Shown here piece by piece: positions 58,318-64,000 of a stretch of 64,000 nt of DNA. A model generated the notes under the pieces. That model was not told the DNA's origin. It worked only from the letters and a program-made list of their open reading frames with translations, and made no database searches. The position numbers and the translations under genes were made by a program. Source of the DNA: Nocardioides silvaticus (GTDB lineage Bacteria > Actinomycetota > Actinomycetes > Propionibacteriales > Nocardioidaceae); NCBI RefSeq assembly GCF_003160695.1, contig NZ_QGDD01000005.1, positions 248,001-312,000 of the forward strand, in the 5' to 3' direction. Numbering within the stretch: position 1 is the stretch's first letter; the number at the start of each line of letters is the position of its first letter.

Positions 58318-59612
58318 CGCGGGTCCTTCGCGAGCGTCAGCTGCTGGACGTCGAGGTAGCCGGACGCGAACCCCGCGCGGCTGTACTCCAGGTAGAAGTG
58401 CCACATCCGGCGGAACGTGTCGTCGAACCCGAGGGCCCGGACCTCGGGTGCGGCCGCCGTGAAGGTGGCGTCCCACAGCTGGAGCGTGCGGGCGTAGTGC
58501 CGCCCCAAAGACAGCGTGTCGGCGACGCGGAGCGAGGTCTGGCGGGCGGCCGTCTCCTCGATCGCCCGCACCGACGGCAGGGCGCCCCCGGGGAAGATGT
58601 ACTTGGTGATGAAGGTGTGGGTGTCGCGGGTCGCGAGCATCCGGTCGTGCGGCATCGTGATCGCCTGCAGCGCGGCCCGGCCGCCGGGCGCGAGCACGTG
58701 GTCGAGGGTGCGGAAGTACGCCGGCCAGTACTGCCAGCCGACCGCCTCGATCATCTCGACCGACACGACGGCGTCGTACGCCTCGCGGGTGAAGGCCGTG
58801 TCGAGCAGTGCACGGTAGTCGCACAGCTCGACCTCGACCCGGTCGGCGTAGCCGGCAGCCGCGACCCGCTGCCGGGCCAGCGCCTGCTGCTCCACCGACA
58901 GCGTGATCGTGTGCACCGACGCTCCGCGCGCGGCGGCCCGGACGGCGAGCTCGCCCCAGCCGGTGCCGATCTCCAGCAACCGGGTGCCCTCGCCGACGCC
59001 GGCCTGGTCGAGCAGGCGGTCGATCTTGCGGTGCTGCGCGCCCGGCAGGTCCGCGGCGGTCGCCGCTGCCGGGTCCGCGAAGAGCGCGGCGGAGTAGGTC
59101 AGCGTCGGGTCGAGGAACAGCGCGAACAGCTCGTTGGAGAGGTCGTAGTGGTGGGCCACGTTGGCGCGGGTGTTGCCGCGGCTGCCTTCGTGGGAGCGCG
59201 GGACCCGGGTGACGACGGCCGAGCGCAGCGCCTGCAGCGGCCGCGGGACCAGGGTCGCCATGTCGCGCGCGAGGACGGTGAGGAAGTCGCCGAGGGCGGT
59301 CGGCGGGCCGTCGACGCCCTCGTCCCAGGCGCCGGTCAGGTAGGCCTCGCCGAAGCCGATCAGCTGGTCCCGCGCGATCCGGGCGAAGAACTCCTCCGGG
59401 CGGTTGACGTGGATGGCCGGTGCACCGCGGCCGCCGCGGCCGATCGTCTCGGCGGGGTAGGACGCGCCCGCCGCGACGTGCACCGTGACGTCGAGCCGGG
59501 AGACCGCCGAGCGGAACAGGCGACGGGCGATGCGCGCGGCCGGCCCGGCCTCGGGCGTCGGCTGGAGGTCGGGCCAGCTGCGGACGGGGTTCCGGTCATG
59601 GGTGATGGTCAT
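58314..59612 (-). CDS. Cyclopropane-fatty-acid-synthase-type SAM methyltransferase (first)
   Basis: A 432-residue paralogue of the next gene product. SAM motif I is LLEIGTGWGELAV; NVAHHYDLSNELFALFLDP, TLTYSAALF and SVEMIEAVGWQYWP are family signatures. The N-terminal domain is intact (residues 1-140, HVNRPEEFFARIARDQLIGF). It differs clearly from its neighbour, so the two are old duplicates rather than recent copies. It overlaps the FAD-DUF1365 fusion gene by 4 bp upstream and the second methyltransferase by 4 bp downstream. Two different enzymes in series suggest two successive or alternative modifications. Confidence 0.93.
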   Translation of the reverse strand: MTITHDRNPVRSWPDLQPTPEAGPAARIARRLFRSAVSRLDVTVHVAAGASYPAETIGRGGRGAPAIHVNRPEEFFARIARDQLIGFGEAYLTGAWDEGVDGPPTALGDFLTVLARDMATLVPRPLQALRSAVVTRVPRSHEGSRGNTRANVAHHYDLSNELFALFLDPTLTYSAALFADPAAATAADLPGAQHRKIDRLLDQAGVGEGTRLLEIGTGWGELAVRAAARGASVHTITLSVEQQALARQRVAAAGYADRVEVELCDYRALLDTAFTREAYDAVVSVEMIEAVGWQYWPAYFRTLDHVLAPGGRAALQAITMPHDRMLATRDTHTFITKYIFPGGALPSVRAIEETAARQTSLRVADTLSLGRHYARTLQLWDATFTAAAPEVRALGFDDTFRRMWHFYLEYSRAGFASGYLDVQQLTLAKDPR

Positions 59613-61630
59613 CGGGCACCTTCTGGCTGAACGGGCTGGTCGGGCTGGTCGGGGCGGGGGCGGACCGGGAGGCGGCGGAGCCAGAGAACGATGCCGTGCA
59701 TCCGGATGAGGGCGGCGCCGCGCAGGGCGGCGAGGGCGACCCGCGGTGGTCGCCGGGAGGGCGCACCGGTGACCGCGGCGGAGAACCGCACGCCGTCCTC
59801 GGTGTGGAGGGTGACGGCGACGGCGAGGCGGCCGCGGTCGCCGGGCGGGGGCGCGACCACGTCGTACCACCCGTCGGTGCCGTGGAACGGAGAGACGTAC
59901 AGCGCCTTGTCGACCCGCCCGGCGCCGCGGGCGTCGGTGGGCACGAGGTAGGTGTGGCGGCCGCCGTAGGTGTTGTGCACCTCGACGACGGTCGCGTCCG
60001 CCGGACCGGTGGCCTCCCCGTCCCGCCAGCACCAGAACACGGTGATCGGGTTGAAGCAGTGGCCGAGCGCCCGTGGGTGCGCGGCCATCACGGCCCGCTC
60101 GTAGCGGTCGGTGTGGCCGTGCTGGGCGAGGAAGGAGTCCAGGCCCCCGCGGATCGTGGCGCCGCGTCCGTCGAAGTGGTCGCGGGCCTCGAAGCTGCCG
60201 CGCAGCCAGCCCGGGCGCCGCTGCGGCAGCCGGTCGAGGTCGACCACCCACAGGTGCGAGCGGTGCCGGAAGGTGCGGCGGAACGGTGCGCGCCGGGTGT
60301 GCGTGATCGTCGTGTCGTAGGCCGTCGGCGTGGACCCGCGCCGGGTCGGGGACCAGGGGAGCCCGAGGCCCTGGACGGCCTCGAGCCCGGACCGTGCGCC
60401 GTCCTCGTGGAAGCCCCAGCCGTGGTAGGCCCCGGCGAACCGGATGCGGGACGTGTCGGCCTCGTCGAGGCGGTCGCGGGCGGCGACCGACGTCGGGTCG
60501 TAGAGCGGGTGCTCGTAGTCGCGGCGCGCGATCACCGTCGACGGGTCGACGAGGTGCTCCCCGCCGAGGGTCACCAGGTAGTGCGTCGGCGTGGGCAGCC
60601 GCTGGAGCCGGGTCAGGTCGTAGGTGACCTGCACCGAGCCCTGGTTGATCGCGGGGCGCCGGAAGTTCCACGACGCGTGGGCGCGCTGGGACCGCGGCAG
60701 CAGCCGGGTGTCGGTGTGGAGCAGCGCGGTGTTGCGGGAGTACGGGATCGACCCGAGCAGCTTGCGCTGCACCGGGGTCGGGTCGGTCAGCACGGCCAGC
60801 GCCTGCGCCGGGTGGGTGGCGACGACGACGGCGTCGTAGACCTCCGTGCCGGAGGCGGTGTGGACCGTCACCGAGGTGTCGCCCTCCGCCACCCCGGTGA
60901 CGGCCGTCCCGGTGCGGATGCTCCCGCCGGCGGCCTCGATCGCGGCCGCGACCCGGTCGACGTAGGTCCGCGAGCCGCCGCTGACCGTGCGCCAGGTCGG
61001 CGACCCGAAGACGCCGAGCATCCCGTGGTGCTGCAGGAACGTGAACAGGTAGGCGGCCGGGTAGTCGGTCGCGACCGTCGGGTCACAGGACCAGACGGCC
61101 GCGACCAACGGCTCGACGAAGTGCCGGCGGAAGTACGGCGTGAAGCCGCCGCCGTCGAGGAACTGCCGCAGCGTCAGGTCGGCGATGTTGGAGCCATCTC
61201 CGTTCTGCGCCAGCAGTCTCCGCGCCTCCCGGTGGAACCGCGGAACCTCGGTGAGCATCCGCAGGTAGCGCGGGTTGCGGAGGTTGGCAGCGGCCGGGAA
61301 CAGGCCGCTGGGTCCCAGCGCGCCGGCCCACTCGAGGCCGGTCGCCTCGTCGCTGGTCGACAACGACATCTCGGACTCCTGGGTCTCGACGCCGAGCTCG
61401 GCGAAGAGCCGCAGGAGGGTCGGGTAGGTCCGCCGGTTGTGCACGATGAACCCGGTGTCGATCGCGAGGTCCCGGCCGGTGGCCGGGTCGTGCACGTCGT
61501 GGGTGTCGGCATGACCGCCGAGCCGGGTGTCCGCCTCGTAGAGGGTCACCGACGCCGTACGGGACGCCACGTAGGCCGCCGTGAGCCCAGCAACGCCGGA
61601 CCCGACGACGGCGAGCCGTCGGGGAGTCAT
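59609..61630 (-). CDS. FAD-dependent oxidoreductase fused to DUF1365
   Basis: A 673-residue fusion. Residues 1-430 are an amine-oxidase-like FAD protein (COG2907 type): dinucleotide motif GSGVAG (10-15), LGGHADTHDV, DTGFIVHNRRTYP and, near the end, RFAGAYHGWGFHEDG. Residues about 435-650 are DUF1365 (RRTFRHRSHLWVVDLDRLP; RALGHCFNPITVFWCW; VHNTYGGRHTY). In mycobacteria and many proteobacteria these are two separate neighbouring genes beside a CFA-synthase-like gene. Both parts look complete. The complex is thought to modify unsaturated fatty acids, but the reaction is unproven. It starts 9 bp after rskA and overlaps the first methyltransferase gene. Confidence 0.93.
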   Translation of the reverse strand: MTPRRLAVVGSGVAGLTAAYVASRTASVTLYEADTRLGGHADTHDVHDPATGRDLAIDTGFIVHNRRTYPTLLRLFAELGVETQESEMSLSTSDEATGLEWAGALGPSGLFPAAANLRNPRYLRMLTEVPRFHREARRLLAQNGDGSNIADLTLRQFLDGGGFTPYFRRHFVEPLVAAVWSCDPTVATDYPAAYLFTFLQHHGMLGVFGSPTWRTVSGGSRTYVDRVAAAIEAAGGSIRTGTAVTGVAEGDTSVTVHTASGTEVYDAVVVATHPAQALAVLTDPTPVQRKLLGSIPYSRNTALLHTDTRLLPRSQRAHASWNFRRPAINQGSVQVTYDLTRLQRLPTPTHYLVTLGGEHLVDPSTVIARRDYEHPLYDPTSVAARDRLDEADTSRIRFAGAYHGWGFHEDGARSGLEAVQGLGLPWSPTRRGSTPTAYDTTITHTRRAPFRRTFRHRSHLWVVDLDRLPQRRPGWLRGSFEARDHFDGRGATIRGGLDSFLAQHGHTDRYERAVMAAHPRALGHCFNPITVFWCWRDGEATGPADATVVEVHNTYGGRHTYLVPTDARGAGRVDKALYVSPFHGTDGWYDVVAPPPGDRGRLAVAVTLHTEDGVRFSAAVTGAPSRRPPRVALAALRGAALIRMHGIVLWLRRLPVRPRPDQPDQPVQPEGAR

Positions 61631-61639
61631 GGTGGCTTC

Positions 61640-62389
61640 TCAGGTCAGCTCGAAGACGTGCACCACCGGACCCCGCGGCTCGGGGGAGCCGCCGTCCGGC
61701 TCGAGGGTGATCCCGACGGCGACGGCGTCGCTCGCGTCGCCCTCGAGGAGGACGGTCGCGTCGCCGTCGTCGGGCATCAGGCCGGCGGGGATCATGTCCA
61801 CGCCGTCCGTCGAGAGCCACAGCTCGTAGACCTTGCCCTCGGGCGCGAGCGCCATGTCCTCGGTGAGGATCACCGCGCGGCCCTCGGACCGGGAGACGAC
61901 CACGGTGGCGACGGACCCGTCGGGAAACTCCTGCGCGACCTTCTCCGCGTCGGGGGCTTCCAGGACGCGCTCGGTGGCCGTGAGCTCGGGCGCCGGCTCC
62001 GTGTCGTCGGCCCACGGACGCAGCGCCACCGTGGTGACCAGGGCGACCAGGACCAGGGCGGCGGCGACGAGCAGCGGACCGGTGGTGGTGTACCAGGGAC
62101 GGCGTCGTGGGGCAGCCGGCTGGTCGCGGTCGATGAGCGGCGGCAGCGGCCGGATCGACTCGATGCCGGCGAGCACCTCCGCCCGCAGCCGGGCCGGCGG
62201 CTCGACCGGGTCGACCGCGAGCGCGGCGGCGGTCTCGCGCAGCGTCTCGACCTCGACCTGGCAGTCGGGGCAGGACCGGAGGTGGGCCTCGAAGCGCGCC
62301 CGCTCGACGTCGTCGAGGGCGTCGACGGCGTACGCGCCGGAGAGCGCGTGGGCGTTCTCCCAGTCGGGCTGGGTGAGGTGATCGTTCAT
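61640..62389 (-). CDS. rskA: Anti-sigma-K factor RskA
   Basis: A 249-residue membrane anti-sigma factor. The N-terminal zinc-binding ZAS domain has His36-x3-Cys40-x2-Cys43 (HLRSCPDC). One transmembrane helix lies at about 106-128 (LLVAAALVLVALVTTVAL). The extracytoplasmic RskA domain (about 135-249) contains WLSTDG and VGITLEPDGG. It holds SigK inactive until cleaved in response to a signal; in mycobacteria this is redox-linked. The start overlaps the sigK stop (ATGA), the usual sigma/anti-sigma coupling. Confidence 0.93.
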   Translation of the reverse strand: MNDHLTQPDWENAHALSGAYAVDALDDVERARFEAHLRSCPDCQVEVETLRETAAALAVDPVEPPARLRAEVLAGIESIRPLPPLIDRDQPAAPRRRPWYTTTGPLLVAAALVLVALVTTVALRPWADDTEPAPELTATERVLEAPDAEKVAQEFPDGSVATVVVSRSEGRAVILTEDMALAPEGKVYELWLSTDGVDMIPAGLMPDDGDATVLLEGDASDAVAVGITLEPDGGSPEPRGPVVHVFELT

Positions 62390-62991
62390 CGTCCTACTCC
62401 GATTGTGTCGCGGAGCCGGATGAGGCCGTCGCGAATCCTGGTCTTTGCCGTCCCTACCGGCAGGTCGAGGAGCGAGGCCACCTCGGTGTGCGTGTAGCCG
62501 CCGAAGTAGGCGAGCTCGATCGCCTCGCGCTGGACGGGTGTCAGCGCCTGCAACGCGGCCCGTACCCGGCGGGCCTCGAGCGAGGCGGTCGCGGCCTCCA
62601 CGGTGGTGTCGACCTCGACCGTCTGGTTCTGGTGGTGGTACGTCGACTCGCGCCGCCCCGCCGCCTCGGCGCTGCGGACCCGGTCGACCGCCTTGCGGTG
62701 CGCGATCGTCAGCAACCACGAGACCGCGCTGCCGCGGGACGGGTCGTACCTGCTGGCGGTGCGCCAGATCTCGAGGAAGGCCTCCTGGGTGACCTCCTCG
62801 GCCTGGGCCGGGTCACGGACGACGCGGAGAGCGAGGCCGTGGACGCGGGCGGCGCTGGCGTCGTACAGCTCGGCGAACGCGGCGCGGTCGCCCCGGGCCG
62901 AGCGCTGCAGCAGCGCGGCCAGGTCGGGACCGGCGCCGGCCGGCGACCCCGCGTGGGGGTCGCCGGCCGGTGCGGGAACACCGGGTTCCAT
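62386..62991 (-). CDS. sigK: ECF RNA polymerase sigma factor SigK
   Basis: A 201-residue extracytoplasmic-function sigma factor. Region 2 is at about 32-98 (AFAELYDASAARVHGLALRV; EEVTQEAFLEIWRTA), and region 4 at about 142-192 (ALTPVQREAIELAYFGGYTHTE, given here as ALTPVQREAIEL and AYFGGYTHTE; PVGTAKTRIRDGLIRLR). The two are joined by a linker. The SigK identity rests on family pattern plus context: RskA-type anti-sigma gene overlapping downstream, CFA-synthase/DUF1295/DUF1365/FAD genes as in mycobacteria, and a fasciclin lipoprotein gene upstream. A ribosome binding site (AAGGAT) precedes ATG 62991. Confidence 0.93.
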   Translation of the reverse strand: MEPGVPAPAGDPHAGSPAGAGPDLAALLQRSARGDRAAFAELYDASAARVHGLALRVVRDPAQAEEVTQEAFLEIWRTASRYDPSRGSAVSWLLTIAHRKAVDRVRSAEAAGRRESTYHHQNQTVEVDTTVEAATASLEARRVRAALQALTPVQREAIELAYFGGYTHTEVASLLDLPVGTAKTRIRDGLIRLRDTIGVGR

Positions 62992-63029
62992 GAGGTGATC
63001 CTTCCGTGTTCTTCGCGATCAGGCGAGGG

Positions 63030-63743
63030 TCACTGGACCCCGGTGAGCACCTTGTCGATCACGTACACGGTCGCGTTCGCGGTCGGGATGTTGCCGCAGA
63101 GGACGTTGGCGGTCACGGTGCCGTCGGTGACGGTCATGCCGTTCTCGTCGCCCTCGATGGTGAGCGTGTCGCCCGCGAGGGTGTCCTTGTCGCCGGCCAC
63201 CGCGGTCACGTCGGCGTTCTCACCGAGCACGTGGTGGGCGAGGATCGTGTAGAGGGTGCTGTCCTGGCCCTTCTGGCCGGCCTCCTTGAGCAGGCCGTTG
63301 AGGTCCTTCGGCGGGATCTCCTCGAAGGCGCCGTTGAAGGGCGCGAACACCGTCAGCGCCTCGGCGCCGTTGAGGGTGTCGCCCAGGCCCTCGACCGCGC
63401 CGACCGCGGCGACGAGGGTGGAGAGCAGCGGGTTGTTGCTGGCCGCGGTGGCGACCGGGTCCTGGACCATGCCGTCGAAGGAGCCGGCGCCGTCGGTGGG
63501 CACCTGGTTGCAGGCGTCACCGAACGTCTGGGCGGCGGGGTCGGAACCCGCGTCCTCGCTCATGTCGTCGGAGCCCATGTCCTCCGAGGCGCCGGTGTCC
63601 TCCGAGGTCTCGGAGCTGGTGTCGCCGCTGCTGCTGTTGTCGTCGCCGGAGTCGCTGTCGTCGCCGCACGCGGCGAGGGTGACGGACAGGGCGAGCGCGG
63701 TGACGGCGACGCCGGCCCGGCGGCGCAGGGTGTTGATCCTCAT
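63030..63743 (-). CDS. Fasciclin-domain lipoprotein (MPT83/MPT70-like)
   Basis: A 237-residue surface lipoprotein. Signal peptide with lipobox LAAC (Cys26), then a very acidic Ser/Asp-rich linker (27-70), then one FAS1 domain (about 85-237) with ALTVFAPFNGAFEEIPP, LYTILAHHVLGENADV and the C-terminal NATVYVIDKVLTG. Homologues MPT70 and MPT83 are the main SigK targets in tuberculous mycobacteria. Here the gene lies directly upstream of sigK on the same strand, 38 bp away, behind a SigK-like promoter, so it is probably both the first gene of the operon and a SigK target. Confidence 0.92.
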   Translation of the reverse strand: MRINTLRRRAGVAVTALALSVTLAACGDDSDSGDDNSSSGDTSSETSEDTGASEDMGSDDMSEDAGSDPAAQTFGDACNQVPTDGAGSFDGMVQDPVATAASNNPLLSTLVAAVGAVEGLGDTLNGAEALTVFAPFNGAFEEIPPKDLNGLLKEAGQKGQDSTLYTILAHHVLGENADVTAVAGDKDTLAGDTLTIEGDENGMTVTDGTVTANVLCGNIPTANATVYVIDKVLTGVQ

Positions 63744-63794
63744 GATCGTGGTGCCTTCCGTGTCAGGGGGGTGGTGCCTTGGGTGATGTCAGGG

Positions 63795-63821
63795 ATTCGT
63801 CGCGGTCGCCGGAACGGATGG
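63795..63821 (-). promoter_or_regulatory. SigK-type promoter upstream of the fasciclin gene
   Basis: Minus strand: CCATCC (63821-63816), 15 bp, ACGAAT (63800-63795). This closely resembles the mycobacterial SigK promoter as I recall it (CCATCC about 16-17 bp before CCGAAT). It would give a leader of about 45 bases before ATG 63743 and make the operon autoregulatory. Confidence 0.5.
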
Positions 63822-63840
63822 GTGCGGATCGACGCGGATC

Positions 63841-64000
63841 TCAGGCGACCTGGACGATGAGCTCGTGGAGACCGCTGGCGCCGTCGGGGAAAGGCTCGGC
63901 CCGCTCGGTGACCTGCTCGTCGCCGTCGCCGGAGACCGCACGGACGGCGATGTTGTGGGACCCGCTGGGTGCGTCCCAGCGGAAGAACCACTGGCGCCAG
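63841..64000 (-). CDS. Molybdopterin-dependent oxidoreductase, C-terminal fragment
   Basis: The last 52 codons of a gene that continues past the right edge. The translated end contains WRQWFFRWDAPSGSHNIAVR and closes with LHELIVQVA. This is the pattern of the immunoglobulin-like Mo-co dimerisation domain at the C-terminus of sulfite-oxidase-family enzymes (WRxWxxxWxAxxGxHxxxVRA; PFPDGASG). The stop is 97 bp before the fasciclin start, and the SigK-like promoter lies in that gap. The family call is from this short stretch only, so moderate. Confidence 0.65.
   Translation of the reverse strand, partial: WRQWFFRWDAPSGSHNIAVRAVSGDGDEQVTERAEPFPDGASGLHELIVQVA

Overview
The window is a high-GC (roughly 70%) actinobacterial chromosome segment. 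Several things point to a Nocardioides-like member of the Propionibacteriales: an AlkB fused to rubredoxin, many acyl-CoA catabolic genes, GTG/TTG starts, GC-rich TANNNT -10 boxes placed directly before start codons, and interspersed repeats of the type GGTCGAGTAGC...GTATCGAGACC. The species assignment is inference. I saw no rRNA, tRNA, CRISPR array, phage or transposase gene. Almost the whole window is ordinary chromosomal metabolism arranged in tight operons with ATGA/GTGA overlaps.

Left part (1-11.3 kb): a TetR gene cut by the window edge faces an EamA exporter across a palindrome; then a LuxR-type two-component pair, a small unknown gene followed by a cytochrome P450, a small membrane protein, and a YfbK-like VWA lipoprotein. 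Next is an alkane-hydroxylation operon (AlkB-rubredoxin fusion, a three-cysteine ferredoxin, a TetR regulator) whose palindromic operator lies on the promoter, then a VanY-like M15 peptidase lipoprotein. A 323-bp gene-free interval is filled with tandem and inverted repeats.

11.5-24.2 kb: fatty-acyl/steroid-type catabolism: an alpha-methylacyl-CoA racemase-like enzyme, a Baeyer-Villiger-type flavin monooxygenase, a DEAD-box helicase, a MerR regulator divergent from a thiolase-fadB beta-oxidation pair, a secreted M28 aminopeptidase, a DUF4349 lipoprotein and a MocR regulator. The racemase and MerR/thiolase promoters share a TGACA-N7-TGTCA site.

24.3-34.3 kb: a pyrimidine (or hydantoin) degradation operon: beta-ureidopropionase-like nitrilase, dihydropyrimidinase, an LLM/F420-type oxidoreductase, a complete NMT1/THI5-like ABC importer, an omega-aminotransferase and a CoA-acylating (methyl)malonate-semialdehyde dehydrogenase. 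Together they would take dihydrouracil/dihydrothymine to acetyl- or propionyl-CoA. The divergent MocR protein is the likely sensor. No dihydropyrimidine dehydrogenase is present, which makes the LLM protein interesting.

34.3-45.4 kb: a secreted two-repeat protein and a small acidic protein, then an operon resembling acyclic-terpene or branched-chain acyl-CoA utilisation: TetR, a DinB-fold TIGR03084-type protein, an AtuA/DUF1446 protein, acyl-CoA dehydrogenase, SRPBCC protein, the two subunits of a biotin acyl-CoA carboxylase and a second acyl-CoA dehydrogenase. Three of these genes carry the same 24-bp repeat inserted in frame.

45.4-55.4 kb: a nucleoside-sugar epimerase-like gene, small genes, a PPOX-fold flavin/F420 enzyme, a stand-alone LuxR HTH protein next to a SARP/BTAD-NB-ARC-TPR regulator with 11-bp-spaced direct repeats upstream, a third acyl-CoA dehydrogenase divergent from a TetR gene (both apparently leaderless, with a palindrome between them), a YihY-family membrane protein and a Tat-exported cholesterol oxidase.

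55.4-64 kb (minus strand): a MptpB-like phosphatase and a sigK-type locus: the end of a molybdopterin oxidoreductase, a fasciclin lipoprotein (MPT83-like), sigK, rskA, an FAD oxidoreductase-DUF1365 fusion, two cyclopropane-fatty-acid-synthase-type methyltransferases and a DUF1295 membrane protein. The gene content matches the mycobacterial sigK locus plus its fasciclin target, and a SigK-like promoter lies upstream of the fasciclin gene.
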